A stretch of 64,000 nucleotides of DNA, taken from Spirometra erinaceieuropaei (Eukaryota > Platyhelminthes > Cestoda > Diphyllobothriidea > Diphyllobothriidae). The stretch is from positions 197,062-261,061 of the forward strand of contig CACRXP010000017.1 of NCBI GenBank assembly GCA_902702965.1. Reading direction: 5' to 3'. This document shows positions 42,355 to 54,961 of this stretch, in pieces. Within the stretch, counting starts at the first letter, position 1, and each line of letters begins with the position of its first letter. The translations under genes were made by a program, and so were the position numbers. Below the pieces are notes generated by a model. That model saw only the letters and a program-made list of their open reading frames with translations. It made no database searches and was not told the origin of the DNA.

Positions 42355-42810
42355 TCTTCGTCCTAGACGTCATCTGGATTGAAGCGCGTCTGCAGGTCAG
42401 CGAATCCGGTGGGTCAATGTGTCTGGCTTGGCTAGACTTGACCATGTCGGCAGGTACAAGTGAAATTGAAGTTAGCCCGATCGTGTTTAAAATGACCAAA
42501 TGCACGTGCATGATCCCGTCCCCACGACCATCAACTACATCTCTAGAGACGGCATTTCTAAGCGCTTACGTGTCCAAAAACCAGCATCCATGATTTATCA
42601 ATTCCAATTTTTTTGATAATTCTTTCTTCATGGAGTAATAATGAGGACCAAAATAACCAAAGCGCGTGTGGGTATAAGAACAACTACTGCGAACCAGGCA
42701 AAAGATGGAGCTTTCTGGCAGACAGCGATTTACGCCAGTAAGCATTTTAGCAGCGACGTAAGGGCATGCATAACAATTCACTTTTACGCACGGAAATCCG
42801 CATCATCTTC
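42355..42810 (+). repeat. dispersed repeat R20/R42, uninterrupted copy
   Basis: Collinear with 19,980-20,295 plus 20,690-20,740. It lacks the foldback insertion present at 20.3 kb. Its right part (42,640-42,800) is duplicated at 43,125-43,285. Confidence 0.6.
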
Positions 42811-43109
42811 ACACCCAGGATTCTGTGACTCTGATCCAAATAGGGATTTAGGGGCTTTTCCCAGAGTTTTGTTCTAGGGGTATCTTATTAATCAGATTCT
42901 GGGAATACGAATGGCGAATGAGTGAATAATGCTCGACAGAAAGCAGTTTCCTAAGTGTAAGATAATTTTGAAGGCAAGTAGGAAGCTAATGTTAATCAAT
43001 ATCAACAATATGGTAAGGGATGTCGTCGACTGCAGCTGATGACATTCATGCTGTGGCTACTTCACAAGAACAATTAGTAGAATTCCAATGGTCATTGATA
43101 ATGAGTTCT

Positions 43110-43290
43110 TCATGAAGTAATACTAAGAACCAAAATATCCAGAGCTCGTGTGGGTATAAGAACATTTACTACGAAACAGGCAAAAGATGGAGCTTTCTGG
43201 CAGACAACGATTTACGCTAGTAAGCATTTAAGTAGTGACGCAAGAGAATGCACAACAATTCATTTTTAATCACGGAAATCCCCAGCATCT
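43110..43290 (+). repeat. R42 right-part duplicate
   Basis: Near-identical to 42,640-42,800 in the block AAAGATGGAGCTTTCTGGCA and onward to CACGGAAATCC. The two copies are separated by ~310 bp containing an R43-like segment. Confidence 0.7.
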
Positions 43291-43689
43291 CCACTCTTAC
43301 GATTAAATTATATTGGAAATATGCTGCGTACTAGATTGTAGGTACATAACTCGCAAGAGGTAACTTTCAAGGGAACATATGTTTATGTATGTAGGTTTTC
43401 TAATGACTACGCGCATAGCGAGATTTTGAATGTGTACTGGAAAATGAAACATGAGAGATGACTAATAATCTCGACTTGTCAGAGTACTTGCCAGACTTTG
43501 TGTTTGCTTACGTGGCTGGAAATCGAGAAAAATCTTAAGATGTATATAATATAAGTTAAAATCTCAAATCTGCAAATTTTTCAATTATTTGACATTTAAT
43601 CTTAGCATTAAAAGTCCATCTTTCAAATTGAATCTGTCAAGCCCACACTGATAGTGGCAAAATATGCGATAGCATTTTTAATGTCTGTC

Positions 43690-44165
43690 TAACAGCGGGT
43701 AAATGCAAAACTGCTTACGTTCTGCATGCAATATCGTGTTCTTTGAAGATTCAAAGCGGTTTGCCGAACAACAAAGAGACTATACCTATAAGGGTCGTAC
43801 AAGTTTACTTGGCGGTAGTTCAAGAGGTCGTCTAGATTATTTGAAGCCGCCACATATGCAAACACAAAAAACGAAGGATGAACAGAATAAAAAACGGCAA
43901 CCGTATGTAACTGGACAGTCAACAAATCTTTAGACTTTAATTTCGTACACTGAATGCTACCAAGGAGCAGTGAATATGATGTAAATAGTGTTTTGGGGGC
44001 TTTTGCCTAAATGTTTGTTTTATAATATTTTGAGCGGTTAATGCTTGACATTATGCAGCCTAGACGCGTAGTATCAGGTAGCTAGGAGTCAATATCAACA
44101 ATATACTGAATAATGTTGTAGACCATAACTGGTGAAATTCACGCTGTGGCTACTTCACACGTCCT
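43690..44165 (+). repeat. dispersed repeat R43, copy 2
   Basis: Aligns with 30,440-30,960 over several hundred bases with indels. It ends in the GATGTTGTAGACC-like segment also present at 43.02 kb, and the PLE-6 fragment follows directly. Confidence 0.5.
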
Positions 44166-44510
44166 TATGTTGCATCAGGCGACGTCGATTTGTTGCTTGG
44201 GGTCGATGAGCTATGCCTACTCTGGTGGGTTGTAACATTTGCGAGACCGCTTCAGAGACCCCTTTAACGTAAGGTATGGCCCTCGAGACTTCGGGCTGCT
44301 GCTTATTTGGCCATCTTCTGGGCGCCCAACGTCTACATCTCTCGACGAAAAGTCAGCACTTAAATAAACCTATTCCGGAGAGCCTATCTTCATCTTCAAA
44401 TAATCAACCCGGATCTCTCAAATGTGCCACTCTAACTGTCATTTATATTTGCCCCAAGCATACGCTGGTGGTTATGGTTGGCAATTTTCCAGTCTCGGTT
44501 AGAGAAAATC
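44165..44510 (-). mobile_element. Penelope-like element fragment (PLE-6), RT-endonuclease linker
   Basis: The minus strand reads AIPYVKGVSEAVSQML, then RVGIAHRPQATNRRRL at about 44,275-44,170. This is the IPYVKGxSE..AHRP linker that sits between RT and GIY-YIG in PLEs. Upstream codons are compatible with the end of an RT but are broken by stops. The endonuclease itself is absent. Confidence 0.65.
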
Positions 44511-45069
44511 CCAGGCTTTATCCGCATTGACTCCCGCAGCACCTCATTGCTGTGGAATCTGCGGGAAAGGCAGATGTTTGCGGATCCGACATTCGTGAAA
44601 TGCGCATCGCCGGGGGTAGATCATGCCCCTGTGCCCAAAGAAACACGTTTATCAGGACAATCGGCCATCCCACAGAATTTAAGAGGGGTGATTAAATATC
44701 TTACTGTACTGGTTGCATTTTTGACCAATTTCCCAGCTCCTTGTCAGAAGACTTGTTTCATGTCCAAAAACAATTAAATAGTTACTTATCCAGAAGAAAC
44801 GAATAGTGTTCCCGTAGTTTTGCAAGCAATTTAATTTTGGAGGCATGGCGCATGCAAATTCTGAGTTACTGTTGCACTTTGAAATTTAAGGTAAATGAAG
44901 ACGTTAACATCAGTGTTTGATGTGGTTTGGCAGCCCCACATGAAGTAAACAAACCCCAGTCACCTGTAATGCGGAGCCGGTGGTAATAGAGGTTTTTACA
45001 GGTAGAGCCGGGGTACGCACAGGCGACGAAGCTAAGTAGTTGCGTGGTTGTACTTTTATTTGTTTAGAA

Positions 45070-45200
45070 ATATTTGCGTTATCCGCTAACCATAACCCCT
45101 AATTATAACCACTTATCCTAATTAAAAAGTGCTAACCTCAGCCATAATCACTAATCACAACCCCGAACTATAACCCATAATCCTAACCCTTAATTTCAAC
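45070..45200. repeat. degenerate telomere-like (CCTAA-rich) repeat
   Basis: Repeated variants of CTAACC, CATAACC, CCTAAT and CCCTAA occur over about 130 bp (for example CTAACCATAACCCCTAATTATAACC read across 45,080-45,104 in pieces). This resembles a decayed interstitial tract of (TTAGGG)n, the flatworm telomere repeat, on the opposite strand. Confidence 0.5.
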
Positions 45201-48140
45201 TTCAAGATAATTGTTTCCATAAGAGTCAGCAACCAAACCACATCTTACCGATATCGTTTAGTGGTTTTTTTAGGACTTACCTTCAGCAATGCATTTTTAG
45301 AATCTTCTTTAGTTAGCAGGTTTTAATCTTGGATTAATTTTTATCTAGGTTTTCAGACGATGGCACATTTCTGTATCAACCATTCGGGTAGAAAAAATAC
45401 GAATGGGACTACCACCGTAATGGAGCTACGTCCATAAACCAATGCGAGCGAGGAAAATACGGACTTAAACTTCTGTGATAAACATCGTGGTTTACATCTG
45501 CAGAACGCGTGCATTTAGAACTCCGCAGAGCATAGAATAGTGTTATGTAAACGTAAGTGGATTTCCTATCCCCATTGCTGGAGGTCTTCATGTTGAATGA
45601 TATCTAAACCTCTTCTAACGATGAAATGTCTTCTGAACTCGTACCAGTAAACGAGGTTTTCTTTTCCAACATTAGCGCATGCTGTGAGTTAATCTAGAAC
45701 CGTGTGCTCGTAGTAATTTTTTATATTTCTTCACTTATATATAAAGCCCTTTAGCTGGACTGGCAATGACACTTGCTTAATCCCTTGTCTCTCTCCATTG
45801 CGTGTGTGAACAATTTTGTTTGGAAGACCAACGTGTCTATTCTGACATCAAACCATTGAACTGAAGAAAAACGGACAGGACAGTGGGATAAGGTCAGTGG
45901 CGATCGGCCCTCCTTGTGTCAAGGCAGGCACGGAAACGTTAACAGTGTAGATAAGCATATGACGATGAGGTCGACTATGCTTCCTAGGTGTACGGTTGGT
46001 TTGAACATGGGTGCCTGCCAATTTCTTCAATATCATACTAAACACAACGACCATAAAATGTCTTAGGTAGAAACCGAACGAATCTGGTATGAATGGCTGG
46101 CGTAGGCAAATAATCCAGAAATTGCCATTCCAGTCCCCTCTGCGCGCCGCTGTGCGGCTGCAGGTTGGAATCTAGAGGGAGTCCTGAGGCACAGTGGAAA
46201 GAACGAGTTCCGTAACACAATCGATCAGCGGGGTTCTACCAAAGACGCAGTCGCCTAACAATCATTTTATTTACGCAGGTACGTCGTGAATTTCCCCTGC
46301 AGCAATGTCCGAAAACTCTCAAAATATTCACATCAATAGGGACAGGTTACCAATGAACAAACGCACAACATTGAGGAGAAGTCAAGAAGAACGAAGTTTT
46401 TTCCTGCAGACACCATTTATTTCGATCTTTTTAAATAGGGTAAATTACGGCGTTCGGATTGAAATTTCTCACAAACGACCAACATCCAAATGGGTAACGA
46501 AACTGGAGTACAGACCAAAGCGTCGAGAGGAAGTTAATTTCACCGTCTGTGAACGTTTGCTCGTTTTTTGCACTTACTGAACATTTCGGGAAATAAACAT
46601 GGGATTTAAAATAAAGTGTTTGCTGATTTGCAAATGTAAATTTTTCAGTGATTCTGCCTTTTGTATGGACTAAGGTAAAATTAGCACGTATCCGTTTTGC
46701 CAAATGACGTTCAGCGTATTTTGCGTACAGTTTGTTAGACAAAACACTGTCGGACGAAAATGTCTTGAATGGACGGCTGGATGTCTGTACCGAAGCATAA
46801 ATTCCGGCCGTGCAATATTAGACGGAAAACGTTCCCATTGATAGGTTCTTCTCCTCATAACAAATAAAATCATCTTCGAAAAAAAGTGTTGTCAAACGAC
46901 CGGATAATGCGGTAGCACATTCAGGGAGACGAGCAGGTTCTTTGAATTGAAGTTGGTTCCTAAGTAGCTGTTTGAAATTCGTCGTTATTTTTGTTCAGAA
47001 ATGATTTTACAATGTGATCCAACTAGAAAAAATAGAAAAAAACAAGCTATTAATATGTCATGTTATATATTTGCGCTATTCGCATATAAGGTGTTTTTTC
47101 ATAAACACACGTATATCTGTTGACAATGTCTAAATAAAATGTTTTAACGTGCCATGCGTCCGCACAGGATGTCAAACTCCGTTATTTAACAATATACGCA
47201 CTTTTCTGACTGTATATTCGCAGTTGTTATTTGCAAGTCAAATATAGTACAAAACAGTTTCCATTAAAACATGTCAAATTATTGCACAGTGCGCGTTATT
47301 ACGTAGGCCGTGAACAACTATAAACGTTTACCCATTATCAATTACTACGTTTTCAAAAACCTGTATACGACTGTTTTTCTAAAATGTGCTTGGCCGTAGG
47401 ACTTTGCTAGACAATTTCACAATGGTTTGGTCTACGTCAGGATATCGCACGTTGGAGGGGCATACATTTAAGAAAAGCCTGCAAATCAAAGTATTTCACT
47501 AGGTTTGAAAGAGCACCTAAATGAAGATGCAAACTTAATGAAATTAAAATAATTGCTTCTTCTTTATACGTTGAATGAAGCAACCGACTAATCGTGACAG
47601 TTAGGTTGCATCAGGGGCAAAAGCTATCAGATTACTTAAGTTAACAAACTAGTTTATCTATAACCTACTCGATTGTTTGTGCCTGAACCGATTTTCAGAA
47701 ATCTCTTATGGGCAATGTAGTAACTGCTGATGAAATGCAACCTTTGAGGATTTTTTCAAATGTGCTAACTTATATTATATAGAAGTGGTCCATAAGTCGG
47801 ATTTGCACACCATATCGATACGACTGCATTTTGTATTGCATTTAGCATAATTATATTCGGCCCTAACATTCACTTTTATTCTTTCGTGTTGTTATATCAA
47901 CGGCAGACGTAGTTGTATAAGTTCCTCATTCTTATGCAAGAAACCTCAGGTTGATTTTGGTTTCACTAAAACCGAGAAGCAGGTGACAACTTTGAATTTA
48001 AAAACGGACAATTTCCTCAAAAGAGATTAAAACGGTTATAAAAATTGTAATTTAGCATGCGTTTTCCACAGACACTTAGGCATTCGCTTGTTCAATTCAT
48101 CACCCTGCATGCACGTTAAACACTAATGCAAATTGACTAA
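45200..48140. other. 3-kb interval without recognised genes
   Basis: Open stretches at 46,305-46,580 (plus) and 46,431-46,742 (minus) overlap each other and lack recognisable domains. A SINE-related block (about 46,100-46,190) recalls the 21.6-kb family only weakly. The remainder is AT-rich. Confidence 0.35.
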
Positions 48141-48169
48141 GTTTAATTCGAATGCTCTTCGTTATCAGC

Positions 48170-48545
48170 CTTTAATAAAATATGCTTACGCGCGTTGCCT
48201 AGTTTATGGCTCCATAACCTGCAACATATGCAAATCTGTAGTGTACATAGCAGACTCAATACTGAATATATCGTCATAGTGATATTGTAGGTCATTTGTT
48301 GCATCAAAGTGTCAAAACACGGTTTAAATCCCAAGCGAAATCCCAAGTGAAAAATAAGTAATCGCGATGTGCCCAATAAAACTCGCTACGCCATCTGAAA
48401 AAGTATCCTATTAGACAAGTTACATGAGCGTGACAATTTACCGGGGGATGTACTCTTTGCAACTGCCTCTGATTTGATATTATATTTGTGCAAACTCTGG
48501 GCCCCTGATAAGGTCTATTTTGATTATTAATTGCTCTTATGTGAA
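48170..48545 (-). repeat. duplicated segment R48, copy 1
   Basis: Aligns in the same orientation with 57,700-58,045: CATAGCAGACTCAATACTG versus TATAGCAGACTCAATACC, and GTTTTATTGGGCACAT versus GTTTATTGGGCAGT on the minus strand. The minus strand has open stretches in both copies (48,567-48,304 and 58,071-57,829), with YWAHRDYLFF versus YWAVGGMFSL, so a coding origin is possible but unproven. Confidence 0.5.
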
Positions 48546-49139
48546 TGAGCAGCCGTGCACAAAGCAAAGCTAACTTTTAAGCGACTTTTTTGACTCTGCC
48601 TCGTTAAATCTGCCCAATTTCCACATCCATCATAAAGAAACTACAAATGTTCCGTTGGATACATACTTTATTTGTTGCAGATTACAAAATGTGTGTCATG
48701 TAGACTGCGAGCATACGCGTTTGCTAAGTGGCTAAAATTAAATTTCCATCGCATCTTTTTATGACTTAACCGTGTAAGACGTATTAATTACAAAAAATGC
48801 AATGCAACCCCGTTCGGCTTGCACGTAAAAGGGTATCGTGTGATTTTGCCTGTATATCCTTTTGCTTGTAGCTTTAGTTATTGTCATTCATAAGTCTACA
48901 AGCCAACTACCCCTAAATAAAATGCATAATTTAATTGGCGCATGTCCCGAAAAAATCCATGACAACAAATTTTGCGGTCCAGTTCCCTATAAGTAACCTA
49001 CTTAAAATACGAATTAATATTATCCCATTGAGCCTTTCAAATATGTTAGACACATATTCTAGAGCTAGTGGAGTTTTCAGTTTCCTCACAAGTGGTCAGT
49101 TTCCGAAAGGCCATAAAGACGGCTTATAAAAGTGGTTTA

Positions 49140-50270
49140 ATGTAAAATAGCATCTTCAATTTTCTCTGACATGGATCGACATTAATAACAAAGCTCTAAT
49201 TGGTCTGTATTAAATTAGATGCTGTTAGCGGTCCAATGCTTGGCGTACAAAATGATCTGAATATAGATGTCAGAGAGGATTTTGATGTCTGGGCTTTCAG
49301 ATTTTAAGCTACCATGGCGGGAATGTCTTCCCTTTAGATCGGTTTACTAATCATATGCGAGTGATTATACCTCTACAATACAAAATTATATGGAACACTT
49401 CCCCTTATGTTACAGATTAGCTTGCATTTATAGCAGGAAACTTTCCATGGACAAATCACGTATACACTACCTTTTATATATCGTTGGCTGGAAATCAGTT
49501 AGAATTCAATAGCCAAAGTAAACAAATGCTGTAAAGTCCTTGTGGCGCTCAGCTAAGGTCAGAAAGTTAAATTCTTGCATACAGCCGCGGATTAATTATC
49601 AGCGTTGTAAGGTTCAGTTTTTTGAATTCAAGAATAATTACTTGTTAAAATACTCTCATGTAGGTTTCTGTTTAAATTTAATTAACCATTTTCAAATGAA
49701 GCAGTTCGTTTGGGGGTTACGAAGCATGTTTTAGTTTCTCTGGCATGGATTTACATTATTAGCACGGTCTCACTCTGTCCGCGTTAAATACGATGCTGTT
49801 TGCGGTCCGATTTCTAGCGTGCTAAATGATCCGAAAAGAGATGCGAGGAAGTTATTTACTGTCTTGACGTCCAGATTTAAAAGATAACGGCAGAAATGTC
49901 CTCTCCGAACCTCGGGTTTGGATGTCTAATGCAAATGAGTGTACCTCCACGACAAACAATATGTAAACAGTTTTACCTTATTTTGCAAATCAGCTTGCAT
50001 TTCTAGCAGGAAAATCTGCATGGATAACTCACGTAAAACTTACACGCTGAGCCAATTTTTAAATGTATTGGTAGAACGTATTTTGGAATTCAACAGCCAA
50101 ACAAACAAAGGCTTTTAAATACTTGCTGCATTTAGAGCTGAAGTTTAAACCCCGCATACAGGAACGAATTATAAAACAGCGCTGTAATGTTTATTGTTAG
50201 ATATAAAACAGTAAAGTACTGATGTACGTTCGTGTTGGTCTCCGCTTTAACATCATTAACCACATTTAAG
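49140..50270 (+). repeat. tandem direct duplication, two ~560-bp units
   Basis: Unit 1 (49,140-49,720) and unit 2 (49,735-50,270) align throughout: TTTCTCTGACATGGAT versus TTTCTCTGGCATGGAT, AGCTTGCATTTATAGCAGGAAA versus AGCTTGCATTTCTAGCAGGAAA in shorter blocks, and matching 3' ends (TTTAA..CATTTTCAAATG versus CATTTAAGGC). Non-coding, with many indels. Confidence 0.7.
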
Positions 50271-50565
50271 GCAATTTCGTTGACATCAGCGTCCGAGCCT
50301 TTTGTTTAACAACGTGCTCAAATGCCGAGTGTACATGTGTACTATGGAAGGAGGAAAAGGCAAGAAATGGTAAACGATAGGATAAAAACAAATGCCCCCT
50401 ATAAGTTCAGCGCCTGTGCTCCGAATTGAAAGCATGCAAGAACACGCCAAGTAAAATAAGACCGCGTAAGAGAACATCGCTGGCGACTGGCATCTTACGT
50501 TCGATGTGCTCGAAGCTTTTGCGGACGCCAACAATAGGCATAACGCCGCCGAAGCGTTATGTCTT

Positions 50566-51541
50566 CAGTAGGTGGGCTAACGCATGGAATGTCAACCAAA
50601 ATTCCTAAATGAGCTTTTGTTGCGCAAAGATTTATTAAGACGGGTTGTCAAATTTTTTATCATGCAGATTAAACGTGTAATAATTCAGTTACCACAGGGT
50701 GTCAGCTTTCGGACAATTTTCCTTTTAGCTGCAGAAAAATCTATATTCTATAACAAATAACTAGTTTAGTACCATACATATTTCTCATTAATTTTCGATG
50801 TCCATAATATTCAATTAAATTTCATGGAAAACATGCATAAAAATATTCATTATTTTGCTCATTCGGTAAAAAGGGATATATTATTTCCATTTTATATTTA
50901 AATTAAGGGCATAATTCGGTTTTAAAAAACTTTCTAATTGCGATATTTCTAATATTTTGAAGTGGCCGTTCGTAAAACGCCATGTCTCTACATTTTCTAA
51001 TGTAGCTTGTTCACGTAGCAATATGGGTGAAATCCACTGCAAAATTCTATGAACCAATATGAACTCCTCTTAATATCATAGAGAAATCTATGGCATTCTG
51101 CACTCGGAAAATATAGGGAGACCCTAAATGCCATTTTAACGGCAGGTCTGAGTCACAATTATTGGGGATTAAGAAAGGTCTTCGAAAACCAAATTTTACC
51201 CTACCTTCGAGTATAAAATTGGATGAATATCTCATTTTTTACCGAACAATTAAGAGATACAATATGTTTATACATGTTTTATATGAAACATAATTAAAGT
51301 TTTAAAGACATCTAAAATCAGTGAGCAAAATGCGTGCTACTTAGGTAGTCATTTTACAATGTATGGTTTTTTCATGCAGACAAAAAGAAGTTCGTTCGAA
51401 GTCGAAATCCTGAGGTAATCGAATTATTGTAGAAGTCTACTGCCCGATTATAAGTTTGACAACACTACTTAATTCATCTTTTGGAGACGAAAACGCGTTT
51501 CGAAGTTTCGGCTTACATTTTATCAGTTAGCCCACCTACTG
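50566..51541. mobile_element. foldback (MITE-like) element, complete copy (976 bp)
   Basis: The left terminus CAGTAGGTGGGCTAACGCAT and the right terminus ending GTTAGCCCACCTACTG are inverted repeats. A second inner pair, AATGTCAACCAAAATTCC on the left and a GGCTTACATTTTA-type match on the right, continues the arm. Internal halves are also partly inverted (CATTAATTTTCGATGTCC versus the AGACATCTAAAATCAGTG side). No transposase frame and no obvious target duplication were found. Further copies lie at 7.0, 28.8, 39.2 and 59.9 kb. Confidence 0.7.
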
Positions 51542-51569
51542 TACTGACGCCCAGACTGTGACCGTATAG

Positions 51570-51850
51570 CTTGTCCACAAATATTTCGAAGCACCAGCAT
51601 CATGATGATAGGTTGACCCTCGCATCCGACGATGTCCACCGTGTGCTCCACAGCAAGTTGAAGCAGGCGATTTATGCGTGAATTAGTTTATGTTGAGCGT
51701 AGACCTGCGCTGCACCTACCTTACTGTATTCTCCTGCCCATCTGTAAAGACATATTTAAAAAGAATGCAACTCCTGTGGGCGCAGGAAGACGGCGCGGCC
51801 GGCCCTGGCATGTGGATTCGTGTCCTATTGAGGGGGAGTGAACATTAGCC
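51570..51850 (-). repeat. dispersed repeat R54, inverted copy
   Basis: On the minus strand it carries AACTTGCTGTGGAGCACAC and ATCGTCGGATGCGAGGGTC, matching 54,650-54,695 (CCTTGCTGTGGAGGGCAC, GTCGTCGGATGCGGCAGTC). No gene is recognised. Confidence 0.5.
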
Positions 51851-54430
51851 ATATATTAGTGTCACAACACAGTACTCGGAAAATTTATGCCTACTGACAT
51901 TTCCAGTTTTTTGTTCAGCAGAAAGCAAAGCAGGATATGTTGACATCAAATCAACTAGCGTATCAGGTCAGTTTAAAGAGACTGACAGGATAGACCTTTG
52001 ACGGACCTCTTCAGGCAATGTTTGGTGGAGTCTCTGAGTGTTCGTGTTTATTTGTGTTATTACATAGAATGATTGCAGACAGACTGTGAATGCATGATTG
52101 TGTTTAAGAGCATCACACGTTGGATAAAATTGCACATAAAACTGATTGACTTGCCTTGATGCCTTGCTAATCTGATTTGTCCATGAATATTATTCCAGAC
52201 ACCGGCGCTGAAAATTATCACACTAAAAAACTCAACGAGCACCTATTCTACCACAATAATATTGTATTCTCACTTATAGTGTTCAGCATGGTATACGTTC
52301 CCTTGAAATGACATGTCCAGTTTGCCTTATCTCAAACGTCAGTTAAATTACAATTGGAAGGTAAATACGCTAAAATCGCGCACGGTGCTGTGACGAAGGA
52401 TGTCTTGACAGGGTATGCGGCGTCAACAGAACGGTGGGTGAGATTTGGTTATTGCACTTATACATATAGTGATGTTTTATGGCCACTGACTGCTACGTCC
52501 AATTCATCAAGTGTGTACATGTTTTAGCAATCAATGCTGAAACTACATTTTCATTTTAGCATGCCTTAACTATAACACGAAATGCCGCTGATAGCCCGTT
52601 AAGTCGTTTGCAAAACAAAATTTTCGCAGTTTGCTACTCGTAAGAATATCTTTTGACGTTAGACAAAATAGTCATTAGACTTTCTGATTTGGGTATAGAC
52701 CTCGATAATTATATCACTGAAACTAGTAGACAGCACCTTAAGTTGTCAGGGATGGGAGGATAAATGATCAGCTATGTACAATTTCACACTGTAATTCGCC
52801 TTAAACTTGCACCGAACACACGGCGTTATTGACTTTATTTCATCCGACATTAAAGTAATGTTCTAAAGGTTTAACGCAGACCGGACTGACTACTTTTTGT
52901 AATTCGATAACTGCCGAAATTAGGGAAAATGCGAGTTCTAGAACTTAATTCAGAAGAAGTATAAGTGATCCCTGGAACAAGAGTTATAATCGCCTGACTA
53001 TTTACACTTACGCTCAAACACATAATCGGAGGCGGTATCAAGTGTGTGTAATCGGTACATAGAAAGTTGCGATATTGATTGAGATGTTAAGGATGATTAC
53101 CCTCCACTGAACTGAATACTGACGTCCGTTTTCTGAAGCAGTGCAAGGAAATGACGCCAGTATAAACGCCGTGGCTGCTTTGACGGCATCCGTCTACACA
53201 TTCAGGTTGGATGAGGCCGAAATTCTCACAAAAAGATTATGGTCACCCGTGCTGCAAATTCCTCGGATCATGCTCCACAGGGTTCCGTATATCAACAATT
53301 ACAGTGAACTCTCCACTCCATGTTCGATGCTGAGACCTAGTTTGGCCAAAGTAGCTGGTCGCTCGGAGACCGCGCAAGGCGGTAAACCATTTGGCCGAGC
53401 CATCATCGTGCCAACATCCCGCACGGTTGATGACGTCAAGCCATTAGCGCTCTATAATGTAAACCATCTTTGCTAAAGGCAGGAGCATAGCAGCAGCATA
53501 GCAATTACAGTACCGCACGGGGGTTCTAAAACTCAAACCATAAGAAGATCTTTTTTGTAAACGGCCTATCAACACAGTATCAAGGCCCGCAAGTCAACAA
53601 TGTATTTGGCCATTCAAATTTCAGTGTACAGTTGCAAAATTCTTAGGAGAATGTATTTGAAGAAATTTATTTTGTTCCTCATGGTCGCGCACCAGGAGCT
53701 AGATGAAAATGAACGGTTTTTCAGGCCAGATATAACGTACGTTTCACAAAATCGGGTCTTAATGTCGCTGGTCTTCAGGACTGTAAGAGATGGCCGATTA
53801 TGTCGCGTGCTTCCATGAACACCGGTCTTAATTCTTCGGAATCTGATATGCTCAGATCCTTAGTACCTTCTAGTATATTTATCTATGCACAGTAAATGCA
53901 TAGCTGTTGCAGATGCTCGCTTCCAAGAACCATACCTGAGCTTCTGGGCTAAGAAAGGGAAATACGGCATGTGCAGTGTCACCGGGAAAAGCCTAAATTT
54001 CGTTCGTTGAAGTTTTTCTGCAAGATTTCGTGTTATGCTGGTTTGTATCACAAATTCAGCATGCATCTGACGCCTGCCACGCTGAACTTAACCCGGTATG
54101 CCATTGATAAAGAGGTAATAAATCTAAGAGGCCCGAGCAAAGTGCACCGAATAAGTCATCCCCCACGCATTTGATGCATGACATAATGCTGAAAAAGCTT
54201 CACGTGCGACTACCGAAACAGTACATTTTTGAGCCTGAGCTTCCGGTCGCATACAATATGGCATAATCAGAGACGGTGAGTAGTTTTTGTATCCAGTCAA
54301 AGAAGAAGGAATAAAGGAGGTGGTTGTGTTGCCAATAAGGCTTGGTCCAGGTCCTATGTCGGCGTCCATGAAAACGTGCGACTCTGGCTGAGAGTTGTTT
54401 CGTGATTCTTGGCCGCGTGAACGAAGTGTG
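51851..54430. other. unassigned interval
   Basis: The longest open stretch, 53,141-53,476 (plus, 111 codons, with RPSLAKVAGRSETAQGGKPF), has no recognised family. Another at 53,600-53,818 is hydrophobic at its start but otherwise featureless. No repeats of this segment were noticed. Confidence 0.35.
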
Positions 54431-54479
54431 GAATTATATCAGTTGTTGTAGCTTAAAATCCTGGTCACTTGTTGCACGA

Positions 54480-54800
54480 ACCATGGCGCTTGGTGTGGAG
54501 CGCCTGAGTGCAAGATCGTCAGCGCCATCCTCGTGCACCGTCTACTTTATTAAGTCTTGACACCGGGCTCACGAGGGGGAGGAGGAGAGTATGCGGCGGA
54601 TTCAGAGCAGGTCCACATTTACTATATACTAGTCTACTGTGCCTGCTTTACCTTGCTGTGGAGGGCACTATGGACGTCGTCGGATGCGGCAGTCAAACTG
54701 TAATATCGACGTGGATTTTTAGGGATACACGTGTACTTGCTAAAAGTCCAGGCACGCTTTTTCGCCGATATTCTGCCGCTGCATGAAACAATTGCGAGGG
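54480..54800 (+). repeat. dispersed repeat R54, forward copy
   Basis: Counterpart of 51,570-51,850 in the opposite orientation. Its last part (54,755-54,795, TTTCGCCGATATTCTGCCGC..AATTGCGAGGG) joins the R57 family block seen at 56.82 and 57.16 kb, which suggests that the two repeats belong to one larger element. Confidence 0.5.
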
Positions 54801-54961
54801 ATCCGATTCTTCATTGTATCCACCCAGCATTCCAGACTGCTTTCTACTCTAAGCTCGCGGTTAACATCTGAATAAACTAAGAAACACGAATCAGCATGTA
54901 TGTTATTATATTGCATCGCGCAGACCCTGGTGATGTCCGCATGTACGAGATCGAAAGCTCA

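Noticed and set aside
51600..51640. Hammerhead suggested by ATGATGATAGG near 51.6 kb
   Set aside because: No stem II and no GAAA follow; a chance match.
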